From assembly GCA_964350695.1 (NCBI GenBank), contig CAYGKM010000005.1, positions 62,001-126,000 of the forward strand: a DNA stretch of 64,000 nt, in the 5' to 3' direction. Position 1 is the stretch's first letter; each line of letters begins with the position of its first letter. The position numbers and the translations under genes are program-made. The stretch is from TMED27 sp964350695. GTDB lineage: Bacteria; Pseudomonadota; Alphaproteobacteria; Micavibrionales; Micavibrionaceae. The notes beneath the pieces are model-generated. The model searched no databases. It worked only from the letters and a program-made list of their open reading frames with translations, and was not told the DNA's origin. Positions 8,621 through 17,020 of this stretch are shown here, piece by piece.

Positions 8621-10048
8621 ATGGGTATGAGTGTTAAAGACTTTCCTGAAACAAAATGGCTTCACATCCCTATGGAGATTGTGGAGCGCGAGCTTTATCC
8701 GAAGCTCTTTCTGGTTGCGGAAGTTTTAAAGAAAGACTGGTGCTGCGTTTTGGGCACGAAGGCCGCGATGTTGGCGGCGGCGGATCAGCTTCCTAAGGGC
8801 CTTGTTTATCTGAAAAGTGTGATCCCGAGTGAGTATAATAATATACTTCGGTATAAAGAGTTTGGGCATCGTCTTGTATGTCTCGATGAAGAAGGGCTTA
8901 TTCAAAGCAGCCTCGAGACGCTTGTGACCGCGCGGTATAATGAGAAAACCGTGGCCGAGGTGGAGAAGTTTTATTGTTGGGGTGATGTGCCGCGTGATGC
9001 GCTGCGGGCGCATTACAAAAAAGACGCTGATAAGTTTATGACGACCGGCAGCCCTACGGCGGATCTATGGACGCTTAAATCCAAGGACATTTATAAAACC
9101 CAGATTGATGAGCTGCACGAGAAATACGGGAAGTATATTATTATCCCCTCGAGCTTTGCTGTGGCGAACCATTTTATGGGGCCTGAAGAAGCGCTGAATA
9201 TTATGAAGCGCGATAATATGTTTCGCGATGATGCGGATTATCAATATTACAAAGAATACCATGATTACGTGGATAAGGTGTTTAAAGCGTTCCTGAAGCT
9301 TTTGCCTGTTTTGTCGAAAGAGTTTCCTGATTACAGCATTATTTTGCGCCCTCACCCTTCGGATAACCAAAAGGCTTGGCGGGATGAAACGGCCGGCCTT
9401 GATAATGTGCATGTAGTCTTTGAAGGGCCTGTGTCGCCGTGGCTTGCAGGCGCTGAAGCTGTTTTGCATTGGGGCAGTACAACGGGCCTAGAGGCGTATT
9501 TAGTCGGGCGTCCCGTTGTAGGACATACACCCTTGCCTGAAGAAGAGAAAGCTTATGATGTTTTACCGCATTGGGTGTCTATCATGAGTTACAGCGAGAA
9601 GGAGGTTCTCGAAAATTTACATTACGTGCTGGAAAACCCTGATAATTGGAAAGATCATTATCCGCTTGTTCAGGAGGGGCATGAAGCGTTGAAGCGGTGG
9701 ATTGGCAATTTGGAAAACGGTCCTGCGATTGAGACACTTGTGCGTGAGTTTGAGAGCCTGAACGTTGTGGCGCAAAGCTTTGACGGCGACATTAAGCGCG
9801 GCCTTAAGCGCATAACCTTTAAGGAAGCGATTTGGCGGGGAATTGAAGTTTTTGCAAGGCTGCCTTTTATCGGGCGGTTTTTCTCAAAATATGAACGTCT
9901 TGATCTGGGTTTGAAATCGCGGGAGTTCGGGCGGCATAAAACGGGATATATGCATGCGGATGTTGTTCGTAAAGGCTTAGAAGACTTAACGGATGTGCCG
10001 TTGAAGGTGATCGAGCTTAGCGAAAACCTTTACGCGGTTTATAAGTAA
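8621..10048 (+). CDS. Surface carbohydrate biosynthesis protein (GT-B-like)
   Basis: This 475-residue cytoplasmic protein resembles proteins annotated as 'surface carbohydrate biosynthesis', which share a GT-B-like layout with CDP-glycerol phosphotransferases and capsule enzymes. Visible blocks are WGDVPRDALRAHYKKDADKF, an IILRPHPSDNQKAW segment with the HPS pattern of this superfamily, and a nucleotide-sugar-site-like AEAVLHWGSTTGLEAYLVG. The last 100 residues (from about 375) are a separate basic/helical extension. It closes the plus-strand four-gene set and converges on the carbamoyltransferase with only 9 bp between them. It may transfer one of the acid sugars made nearby, but substrate and product are unknown. 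Confidence 0.65.
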   Translation: MGMSVKDFPETKWLHIPMEIVERELYPKLFLVAEVLKKDWCCVLGTKAAMLAAADQLPKGLVYLKSVIPSEYNNILRYKEFGHRLVCLDEEGLIQSSLETLVTARYNEKTVAEVEKFYCWGDVPRDALRAHYKKDADKFMTTGSPTADLWTLKSKDIYKTQIDELHEKYGKYIIIPSSFAVANHFMGPEEALNIMKRDNMFRDDADYQYYKEYHDYVDKVFKAFLKLLPVLSKEFPDYSIILRPHPSDNQKAWRDETAGLDNVHVVFEGPVSPWLAGAEAVLHWGSTTGLEAYLVGRPVVGHTPLPEEEKAYDVLPHWVSIMSYSEKEVLENLHYVLENPDNWKDHYPLVQEGHEALKRWIGNLENGPAIETLVREFESLNVVAQSFDGDIKRGLKRITFKEAIWRGIEVFARLPFIGRFFSKYERLDLGLKSREFGRHKTGYMHADVVRKGLEDLTDVPLKVIELSENLYAVYK

Positions 10049-10057
10049 CGGCGTGTC

Positions 10058-11845
10058 TTAGTCTTTAACTCTTTTTTCAACTAACCTGTCTTGGTAGACA
10101 AGATAGTTCAGCCCTGAATTTTCAAGAGTGTGAATCGCATCTTTTAAGGTATTTACAATGGGTTCACCGTGAAGGTTAAAGCTTGTGTTTAAGAGGCCGG
10201 GGATCCCTGTTTTTTGCCTAAAAGCTTCGATTAATTCATGATAATCAGCCGCGGCTTCTTTGGTCACAATTTGCGGGCGAACGGTTTTATCATAGGGGTG
10301 TGTACCAGCCTGAATTTTTTTGTAGTTTTCTGGTTTTGTATCGAAGGCAATTGTCATATAGGGTGCTTGAATATTCTTGGGGTTCACTATGTAATCACTT
10401 GCGTATTCTTCTAAGATTGAGAGTGCAAAAGGCATCCAGAAATCACGGCTTTTTATGGCCTCATTAATGTGATGAACGCTCTCACGTTTTGAGGGGTCGG
10501 CTAATATACTGCGGTGACCTAAGGCACGCGCACCGAATTCTGCCCTACCCCAAACGCGCGCTATCACATTCCCTTGGGCTAGGATATCGGCGATTTCATC
10601 ATTGGTAACATTGTCATGTACGTCATATTTTTCAAGAATTTGAGACCATAATTCATCGTCCTGATGATTGGCAGCGTCAAGGCCCAGATAATTATTTTCT
10701 AAAGGCTTTGCCGTTTTGGAGTTGTCATTCAGAATGTAGCAGCCGCCAATACTTAAAGATTCATCCGCGCCGGAGCCGCATACGAAAAATTCATCTACAC
10801 AGTCCATTTCTGCGATAATTTTGTTCATTTTAACGTTGAGAGCGATGCCGCCGCTAATTACAAAACGGCGAAGTCCAGTGTTATCATGGATGTCTTGTAT
10901 AAGGTCACGTGCCATTTCTTCAGAAAAGCGCTGCACTGCCCCGCCGATGTTGTCAAAGCGTTGGTCAATCCATGCCGATTTCAGATGTTCAAATAGATTT
11001 TCAGGACGGTTCTTATTGTGGATTTTCATGTCCTTTACTTCAGATAAATCCTTTAGGGCTTCATACGCTTTATCAATATATTTATCTTTTGCGTAAGGTG
11101 CTAAACCCATGACTTTATACTCATGTTCATCAGGGCGCATACCTAGAAGAAGCGTTGCGAGTTTGTAAACGCGCCCAATGTCATTTTCTATTGTGCTTGC
11201 TATGTTTGTAATATTATCGTCTTTGACTTCCCACACTGTCTGGTTGCGACCGTCACCAGAGCCATCAAGAACCAAAATCCCACAATCCTTGCCACGAAAC
11301 GGGCTACCGTAATAGGCGTAATAAGCATGACCTGTATGGTGATCGGTAAAACGTATTTTTTCATTTGGGATTTCGAAGGTTTCGCTTAGAAAACGGCGTT
11401 CTTCTTTTTGAAAATGCGCTACCCATTCGTCTTCTTTGAGAAGCATTTCGTCCGTTAGAAAGCTGAAATCAAAATGATTGGGATGGCTGTTAAACTGTTT
11501 GTCATCACGCAGCCATTTTAGGTAATCAAGAACAGATTCTCCTTTAAACACTTTCTCGTAAAAGCGCTCACCGTAATACTCGTAATAATCTCTGATTGTG
11601 AAGTTTGTTATGTTGCTGGCCTTGGTGAAAAGAGCGTGATCTACGATTGAGCTGTAGCATGCTTCGTCAATGTCCTTTCCACTGATGCCGAGCGTTTTGA
11701 AGCCATGTTCGAGCGCCAGTTTTGGAAACCCCATAATGTTTTTAATTCGTGTGAACCGCTCTTCTTGACCGACATAAAGAACCTTACCGTCCTTCATGAG
11801 TGCGCATGAAGCATTGTGCCCGATATGGAGACCTAATTTATACAT
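10058..11845 (-). CDS. Carbamoyltransferase (NodU/CmcH family)
   Basis: This 595-residue enzyme belongs to the family that moves a carbamoyl group from carbamoyl phosphate (through carbamoyl-AMP) to a hydroxyl of a sugar or antibiotic. The N-terminal Kae1-like ATPase domain begins GLHIGHNASCALMKDGK, and its metal-binding histidines appear in DHHTGHAYYAYYG. The DGSGDGR phosphate loop follows. The C-terminal YrdC-like part includes RAEFGARALGHRSILADP and LLNTSFNLHGEPIV. It lies 25 bp after the amidotransferase in a two-gene operon. The DNA is more AT-rich than its neighbours (positions 10981-11100 are 33% G+C by count), hinting at separate acquisition. A likely target is the nonulosonate or another glycan residue, by inference from position. 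Confidence 0.9.
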   Translation of the reverse strand: MYKLGLHIGHNASCALMKDGKVLYVGQEERFTRIKNIMGFPKLALEHGFKTLGISGKDIDEACYSSIVDHALFTKASNITNFTIRDYYEYYGERFYEKVFKGESVLDYLKWLRDDKQFNSHPNHFDFSFLTDEMLLKEDEWVAHFQKEERRFLSETFEIPNEKIRFTDHHTGHAYYAYYGSPFRGKDCGILVLDGSGDGRNQTVWEVKDDNITNIASTIENDIGRVYKLATLLLGMRPDEHEYKVMGLAPYAKDKYIDKAYEALKDLSEVKDMKIHNKNRPENLFEHLKSAWIDQRFDNIGGAVQRFSEEMARDLIQDIHDNTGLRRFVISGGIALNVKMNKIIAEMDCVDEFFVCGSGADESLSIGGCYILNDNSKTAKPLENNYLGLDAANHQDDELWSQILEKYDVHDNVTNDEIADILAQGNVIARVWGRAEFGARALGHRSILADPSKRESVHHINEAIKSRDFWMPFALSILEEYASDYIVNPKNIQAPYMTIAFDTKPENYKKIQAGTHPYDKTVRPQIVTKEAAADYHELIEAFRQKTGIPGLLNTSFNLHGEPIVNTLKDAIHTLENSGLNYLVYQDRLVEKRVKD

Positions 11846-11870
11846 ATGACAAAACTTTCAAATTTTTTAT

Positions 11871-13067
11871 TTAAGATACTTTGGTTTTTAAAACCCACTC
11901 ACCATCAACTTTTTCCCAAATGTGGTCAGAGCGATAACTGTCACAGATGTTCCAGAAATGCTCTTCTGTAATATCCAAATACTCCAGAAATTCAGGAAAC
12001 CATTTTTTAGGAAATTCGCCGTCATATCGGTTTACGAGCGCGACGGCTTCATCTCTGTCAATGTGCCCTGCCCTGACTTCCATTGAGGCATCTCTGGTTG
12101 TACGTCCCATTCCGAATTTGATGAATCCCAGATAAAAGTGGAAGCCGTCTGTTTTGTCATCGAGGCTGGAATATTTTGAATATGTACCTTCAGAGCGCCC
12201 GTCAGGGTTCGGCTTTAACCCACCGTGTTCGGCGGCGTAATAATAGTTTTCCTGCGGTATCCATTTTTTATAGTAGGAATACCAGTGCATCTGCGCGCCT
12301 AAAGCGTCTATGTTTTTAAGCGGCGGGGCTTCGTATTTTGATATTTCACTCTCGCGTATATCTTCGGGTTTTAGAATGCCCATTTCTTTACCAGCCTCAA
12401 CGAGCTTTCTTACGCCTGCGCCTTTGAAATATAGCTTTTCCCAGTCTTCGACGCTTTCATAAGGTTTATCCTTATTCTTTTCGCTGCCGCCATATTCGAC
12501 TTCTCCGTTTTCACCATAGAAAATCAGCGGAATGCCGAATTTTACGGCAACATGGAATGCCCAAGCCTTTTGACCGAAGGTGAAGGGTTCCCAGTGATCG
12601 CCTTTAAGGTCGAAGGCTACGCGCGCAAGTTTGCGGTGAAGTTTTCCGTTTGGATTAAAGAAAAGATTATCAAAGCCGGATTCAACAAAGCGGTCCAAAT
12701 TTTCTCTTCCGATGTCGGTGAATAAAAACGGAGACCACGTCACGGTTAACGGGTTCATGTTGTATTTGTGCTTAAGCTGGTGCGACACGAAGGTGCTGTC
12801 TTTTCCACCGCTTACAGGTACGATGACATCGTATGATCCATCTTTCGAGCGGTGTTGATCAAGAAGGGCGCGTAGTTCTTCTTCACGGGCGTCCCAGTCG
12901 ATTTTTTCTTTCTCGACGGAATAGTTGCATGCGCTGCAAACACCGTGTTCATCAAAAGTTATGCGCGGACGTTGGTTTGATGTCACACATTTTTTGCAGA
13001 AGAATACGTTTTTATCGAGTTCCGCAAGTTGGGAGTCGATTGTTTTTAAAGTGCTTTGCTTTGACAT
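11871..13067 (-). CDS. wbpG: N-acetyl sugar amidotransferase (WbpG/PseA/PtmG type)
   Basis: This 398-residue PP-loop ATPase is of the family that converts an N-acetyl group on a sugar into an acetamidino group, using ammonia from a HisH/HisF-like pair. The N-terminus carries a four-cysteine zinc knuckle (CKKC then CSAC), followed by the ATP pyrophosphatase loop VPVSGGKDST and the conserved YGENGEVEYGG block. In Pseudomonas (WbpG) and Campylobacter (PseA, PtmG) such enzymes act on bacillosamine-type, pseudaminic or legionaminic sugars. Here the adjacent legionaminic cassette makes a legionaminic derivative the best guess. HisH and HisF paralogues lie immediately upstream, separated by 61 bp. 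Confidence 0.88.
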   Translation of the reverse strand: MSKQSTLKTIDSQLAELDKNVFFCKKCVTSNQRPRITFDEHGVCSACNYSVEKEKIDWDAREEELRALLDQHRSKDGSYDVIVPVSGGKDSTFVSHQLKHKYNMNPLTVTWSPFLFTDIGRENLDRFVESGFDNLFFNPNGKLHRKLARVAFDLKGDHWEPFTFGQKAWAFHVAVKFGIPLIFYGENGEVEYGGSEKNKDKPYESVEDWEKLYFKGAGVRKLVEAGKEMGILKPEDIRESEISKYEAPPLKNIDALGAQMHWYSYYKKWIPQENYYYAAEHGGLKPNPDGRSEGTYSKYSSLDDKTDGFHFYLGFIKFGMGRTTRDASMEVRAGHIDRDEAVALVNRYDGEFPKKWFPEFLEYLDITEEHFWNICDSYRSDHIWEKVDGEWVLKTKVS

Positions 13068-13089
13068 TCATTAGCCCCTTGGCATTCCT

Positions 13090-13116
13090 ATAATAGAGCG
13101 TCAGCGTATCAAGCAA
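13090..13116 (-). promoter_or_regulatory. Possible promoter for the amidotransferase-carbamoyltransferase pair
   Basis: On the minus strand a TATTAT box (13095-13090) lies 15 bases after TTGCTT (13116-13111), ahead of wbpG. The spacing is short for a standard sigma-70 promoter, but the -10 match is good. This 61-base gap is the only sizeable break in the minus-strand glycan genes. A purine-rich AAGGGG precedes the wbpG ATG. Confidence 0.3.
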
Positions 13117-13128
13117 TTGCGGTGCTTT

Positions 13129-13761
13129 TCAAGCTACTATTTCGATAAAATTTTTCAACAGCTTTAAGCCCATTTCACCGCTTTTTTCAGGGTGGAATTG
13201 GGCGCCATAGATATTGCTCTTATTCACGATCGCGGAAATTGTCTGTCCGCCATAATACGCATCGGCAACGCGGTTATCGGGTTTTGTTGGCGCGGCAGTG
13301 AAGGAATGCACGAAATACATTTCGGTGTTTTCGGGGATGGCGTTCAGCAGCGGGCTTTGATTGATTGTTTTTATAGCTGTCCATCCGATATGGGGGATTT
13401 TGTGTTTTTCGCCGCGCGTGTTGGTGTCAGGGATGGCGCTGATTTCCCCTTGGATAAGCCCTAAACCGTCATGGCTTCCGAATTCGTGGCTTTTATCGAA
13501 CAGCATTTGCATGCCGACGCAGATGCCCAAGAGTGGTTTGCCTTGCTCGGCGGCTTTTTTGATGGGGGCGATAAATTCGTGCGCTTTCAGGGCGTCCATA
13601 CAGCTTTTAAATGCGCCGACGCCGGGGAGGATGATTTTATCGGCGGCTTCGATTTGGGCGGCTGTGGTGGCGCGCTCATAATCTGCGCCGATATGCTTTA
13701 GGGCGCGCTCAACGCTTAAAAGATTTCCGATTTTATAATCAATGAGGGCGATTTTGCTCAT
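13129..13761 (-). CDS. hisH: HisH-like glutamine amidotransferase subunit (glycan pathway)
   Basis: This 210-residue class I glutamine amidotransferase releases ammonia from glutamine for a partner synthase. The catalytic triad is visible: Cys in GICVGMQMLF, and His and Glu in GAQFHPEKSG. It looks like the glutaminase half of imidazole glycerol-phosphate synthase, but no other histidine-biosynthesis gene is nearby. It is coupled by a 4-base overlap to a divergent HisF paralogue and followed by a sugar amidotransferase. The inferred role is therefore to supply ammonia for acetamidino-sugar formation, as proposed for HisH/HisF copies in P. aeruginosa and C. jejuni glycan loci. Confidence 0.9.
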   Translation of the reverse strand: MSKIALIDYKIGNLLSVERALKHIGADYERATTAAQIEAADKIILPGVGAFKSCMDALKAHEFIAPIKKAAEQGKPLLGICVGMQMLFDKSHEFGSHDGLGLIQGEISAIPDTNTRGEKHKIPHIGWTAIKTINQSPLLNAIPENTEMYFVHSFTAAPTKPDNRVADAYYGGQTISAIVNKSNIYGAQFHPEKSGEMGLKLLKNFIEIVA

Positions 13762-14525
13762 GCGACCCTCCGCACAGGAATATTTAAGGTGGCCATGGAT
13801 TCGCGAATTTCGGGGATCGTGGTTCGTTTATAATGCAGCGCATCGGCGATGGCGATGGCGTCTGCGTGGGCTTGGGTGACGACCTCTTGAATATCTCCGG
13901 GTTTGGAATACCCTCCGCTCGCGATAACGGGGATGCTTACGTTTTCGCTGATTGTTTTTGTGAGCGTCAAGTCATAGCCTCTGCGCGTGCCTTCGCGATC
14001 AATCGAGGTCAGGAGGATCTCCCCTGCCCCCAGTTCCACGCCTCGTTTTGCCCACTCAAGGGCATCGAGGCCTGTATCTTCGCGCCCGCAATCACTATAG
14101 ACGTTCCACTGTCCTGCCGACATTTCTTTGGCTTCGATGGACAGCACCATACATTGCGAGCCGAAACGGCGGGAGATTTCGGAGATGAGTTCTGGGCGTT
14201 GTGTGGCGGCTGTGTTGACGGCGACTTTATCTGCGCCTGCCAGAAGAAGGCTTTCTGCGTCTTCCACAGAGCGAACGCCGCCGCCGACTGTGATGGGGAC
14301 GAAGATATCCTGTGAGGTGGACTTTACAATGTCGTGGAGGTTGTTACGCCCATAAAGACTTGCGACCATATCCATATAAATCAGTTCGTCAGCGCCTTGT
14401 TCGTAGTAGTTTTTTGCAAATTCGTTCGGATCGCCGATGACGCGAATGCCTTCAAGGTTGATGGCTTTAATGAGGTTAGGGCCTTTGATATCAAGGCGGG
14501 CAATGAGACGGATATTGTGATTCAT
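13758..14525 (-). CDS. hisF: HisF-like synthase subunit paralogue (glycan pathway)
   Basis: This 255-residue beta/alpha barrel is related to the cyclase subunit of imidazole glycerol-phosphate synthase. The first catalytic Asp is present (IARLDIKG, matching CLDVKDG of true HisF). The second, in the VAIDAK motif (Asp130 of Thermotoga HisF), is replaced by Glu in VLSIEAK. The TGLDALEWAKRGVELGAGE and LTSIDREGTRRGYD blocks are retained. The ATG at 14525 is preferred over an earlier in-frame start that would run into the SDR gene. It probably serves as the ammonia-channelling partner of HisH for the amidotransferase at 11871-13067 rather than in histidine synthesis. Confidence 0.85.
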   Translation of the reverse strand: MNHNIRLIARLDIKGPNLIKAINLEGIRVIGDPNEFAKNYYEQGADELIYMDMVASLYGRNNLHDIVKSTSQDIFVPITVGGGVRSVEDAESLLLAGADKVAVNTAATQRPELISEISRRFGSQCMVLSIEAKEMSAGQWNVYSDCGREDTGLDALEWAKRGVELGAGEILLTSIDREGTRRGYDLTLTKTISENVSIPVIASGGYSKPGDIQEVVTQAHADAIAIADALHYKRTTIPEIRESMATLNIPVRRVA

Positions 14526-14535
14526 GGGAATTCTT

Positions 14536-15321
14536 TTACCAAGCGCCGAGGCCGCCATCAACATTATAAACGCCGCCTGTACAATAACTTGCGGAATCGC
14601 TGAGGAGATAAATCAGCATACCTGTCATATCCGTATCGGAGGCCATGCGTCCGAGCGGTATGCGGTTGCTGTACGCTTTTTCGAATTTATCGTTCTGACC
14701 GTTAAAGACGCCGCCGGGCACGAGGCAGTTTACACGGATGTTATCTTTTGCCCACCACGTCGCGAGCCACTGTGTCAGGCCGATTATGCCTGCTTTTGAG
14801 GCGGAGTAGCTGGCGAAGCTTTGGAAGTCCTGGCCTTCATATATACGGTGGTCGGGGGACATGACGCCGTAAATTGAGGAAACATTGACGAATGCGCCGC
14901 CTGTGCCTTGCGTTTTCATGATGCGCCCTGCTTCGCGTGCGACGAGGAAAGATCCTGTCAGGTTGATATCAATTGTTTTTTGCCATAGATCGAGGGGGTA
15001 GTCTTCGAAATCAGCGAAGGCCTCTCCCATATTTTTTAAAACGTCGCCTGTGATCGCGGCGTTGTTTACCACGCCGTCAAAGCCGTCATAGATTTTTGCG
15101 GCGGCCGCAATTTGTTCGATGACTTGGGCTTCGTCGCCGATATCCAGTTCGATATAAGGGCAGCCGAGTTCTTCTGAGAGTTCTTTGATTTGGCTTTCTG
15201 CACGGTCAGCCATAATCAGCTTCGCACCTTCTTTCACCAAAGCCATACTGTATTGCTTCCCCAGAACGCCGGATGCGCCGATCAAAAGGATGCGTTTGTC
15301 TTTTACGTTTACGGTACTCAT
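14536..15321 (-). CDS. ptmA: SDR family oxidoreductase (PtmA-like)
   Basis: This 261-residue short-chain dehydrogenase has the Rossmann glycine motif LIGASGVLGKQYS, the structural NNAAI segment and the active-site Ser and Tyr-x3-Lys (SSIYGV and YSASKAG). The start at 15321 overlaps the upstream cytidylyltransferase stop by ATGA. The gene order ptmE / oxidoreductase / CMP-synthetase / SDR matches the Campylobacter ptmE-ptmF-ptmB-ptmA series, where PtmA works in supply of the GDP-linked precursor for legionaminic acid. The name rests on synteny plus family, so the exact reaction is inferred. Confidence 0.8.
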   Translation of the reverse strand: MSTVNVKDKRILLIGASGVLGKQYSMALVKEGAKLIMADRAESQIKELSEELGCPYIELDIGDEAQVIEQIAAAAKIYDGFDGVVNNAAITGDVLKNMGEAFADFEDYPLDLWQKTIDINLTGSFLVAREAGRIMKTQGTGGAFVNVSSIYGVMSPDHRIYEGQDFQSFASYSASKAGIIGLTQWLATWWAKDNIRVNCLVPGGVFNGQNDKFEKAYSNRIPLGRMASDTDMTGMLIYLLSDSASYCTGGVYNVDGGLGAW

Positions 15322-16037
15322 TCGGGTGCTCCGTGTTTGCGTTCCATCAGCCATGTGACCAATTCTGCATCGAATGACTCATCAATATCAAAGCTTTTTT
15401 CCCTCGGGACTTCGAAGCCTTTGAGTTTTCCGTTCAGGAGCTGGTTTTCAGTACGGATGTATTGGGCATTAAAGAGGTAAAACCCAGCGACAATGTCGAG
15501 GGTTTTTGGGGAGGCTTGTCTGGATTCAATGTCGGTGTCCAGTTTTTTGCTCAGCGCCAGATATCCGTTTTTATCTTCTTCAACCAGATTAAAATAGGGG
15601 CTTCTGTGTGAGGGAGACACAGTGAACATTCCGTCGCAGTTTTTATATGCGCCGTCATGGATGAAGGTTTTTAACATGCTGGAAAGATCATCCGCGTCCA
15701 GAAGCGGCGAAGTGCAATCAATATCCAAGAAGAAATCATATGTCGTGTCATAGAGCTTTTCGCATTCCGCAAGCGCGTGTTTCCAAACGTCGAATTTGCC
15801 GGAGGCGGAGGTTGCGAGTTCAGCGGGCCGCATGAAGGGGATTTTTGCGCCGTGGGCTTTGGCGGTGTCTGCGATGTCTTGATCATCGGTGGAAACGATC
15901 ATATCTGTGACTTCGGGCATTGCAAGCGCGGTTTCTATCGCCCAGCCGATAAGGGGTTTTCCTGCAATGGGGCGAATGTTCTTTCCGGGAACGCCTTTGC
16001 TGCCGCCTCTTGCGCCTATGACTGCCAATATTTTCAT
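15318..16037 (-). CDS. legF: CMP-nonulosonate (acylneuraminate-type) cytidylyltransferase
   Basis: This 239-residue nucleotidyltransferase of the NeuA/LegF/PseF family joins CMP from CTP to a free nine-carbon keto acid. The N-terminal CTP loop ARGGSKGVPGKNIRP is complete, and the PLIGWAIETA, VSTDDQDIADTA and LDIDCTSPLL blocks follow the family pattern. Given legB, legC, legG and legI in the same operon, the substrate is expected to be a legionaminic acid derivative. It overlaps genes on both sides by 4 bases. True NeuA or PseF specificity cannot be excluded from sequence, but the pathway context favours LegF. Confidence 0.88.
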   Translation of the reverse strand: MKILAVIGARGGSKGVPGKNIRPIAGKPLIGWAIETALAMPEVTDMIVSTDDQDIADTAKAHGAKIPFMRPAELATSASGKFDVWKHALAECEKLYDTTYDFFLDIDCTSPLLDADDLSSMLKTFIHDGAYKNCDGMFTVSPSHRSPYFNLVEEDKNGYLALSKKLDTDIESRQASPKTLDIVAGFYLFNAQYIRTENQLLNGKLKGFEVPREKSFDIDESFDAELVTWLMERKHGAPE

Positions 16038-17020
16038 GCGGCGACCTTTTCTTTGCTCTGGCTTTTTGATGAGGCTTTCGCGGCGCAGAGAATTTCTAAA
16101 TCATGGATAGCGTCTTCGAGAGAGCATGCAGCGGGAAGTGCAGGGTTTTGAACGCGGGTGATGAAGTTCTTCAAACAGTCTTTCAGCATATTGGCAGGGG
16201 TGTAATCATCATGGATGACCGAGAGGTTTTCTTCTGCTTTGTTGGTTTCCGCGCGGGTAAGTGTATTCTTAATCAGGTCATGGGTATAAAGCGCATTTTC
16301 ACAAATGATCTGCAGGCCGCGCCTTGGGGTGGGGCTGAGCATATCGAGCTGCAGGTTTCCGCATGCGCCGTTTTCACAAGACAGTATCAAGTTTGCCAAG
16401 TCTTCGGCTTCCATTTCAAGCCGGCTGTTATGGCGCAGATCCGCATAGACGTCCTTTACAGGGCCGATCAGCCAATGGATGAGGTCTATTTCATGCACGA
16501 GGTCGAATAAGGCCCCTCCTCCGTGTTTGCTATGGGCGCTGTAGGATTCGCGGTAGTCGGTGTTTGGGCGCCATGTGTCGAGGCGCTGCCCCACCCACGC
16601 CTGAAAGGCGAGAATTTTGCCGTCTTCACCGTTTGCCAAGCGCTTTTTAAGGGCTTTTAAATTCTGGTGCTGCCTCAGCTGACAACCAACCTCTACGACT
16701 ACGCCGTGTGAGGCGGCAAGTAAATCCGATACGCCATCCATATTATGGCTTAAGGGTTTTTCAAGGTAATAAGGCTTTCTTGCTTTTGCAGCTTTTAGGG
16801 CGGGGGTGATATGCTGGTCGGTAGCTGTGGCGATAATGGCGGCGTCACACCATTGTAATCCTGCTTCCAAAGAAGGTTCAAAAACGTATCCGTCCTTTTC
16901 GATGGCGGCACTTTCGGAAGCGCGGCTACGCCATATCTTGATGTCTGCACCCAATTTTTTAAGATTGGCTGTGTGTTTTTGGCCGATTGAACCATATCCG
17001 CAGACGAGCACTTTTATCAT
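16034..17020 (-). CDS. Gfo/Idh/MocA family oxidoreductase (PtmF position)
   Basis: This 328-residue NAD(P)-dependent sugar oxidoreductase begins with the Rossmann motif VCGYGSIGQKHTANL and carries the family signature EKPLSHN that positions the catalytic Lys. The second domain contains the HGGGALFDLVHEIDLIHWL block with the usual histidine. It stands between ptmE and the cytidylyltransferase, exactly where ptmF sits in the Campylobacter legionaminic locus, and overlaps both by 4 bases. By inference it takes part in making the glucosamine-type precursor or in tailoring the sugar. The substrate is unknown. Confidence 0.8.
   Translation of the reverse strand: MIKVLVCGYGSIGQKHTANLKKLGADIKIWRSRASESAAIEKDGYVFEPSLEAGLQWCDAAIIATATDQHITPALKAAKARKPYYLEKPLSHNMDGVSDLLAASHGVVVEVGCQLRQHQNLKALKKRLANGEDGKILAFQAWVGQRLDTWRPNTDYRESYSAHSKHGGGALFDLVHEIDLIHWLIGPVKDVYADLRHNSRLEMEAEDLANLILSCENGACGNLQLDMLSPTPRRGLQIICENALYTHDLIKNTLTRAETNKAEENLSVIHDDYTPANMLKDCLKNFITRVQNPALPAACSLEDAIHDLEILCAAKASSKSQSKEKVAA

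Noticed and set aside
13129..14525. Part of a histidine biosynthesis operon
   Set aside because: No hisA, hisB, hisI or other his gene is near, the HisF copy has a changed catalytic residue, and the sugar amidotransferase is the direct neighbour.
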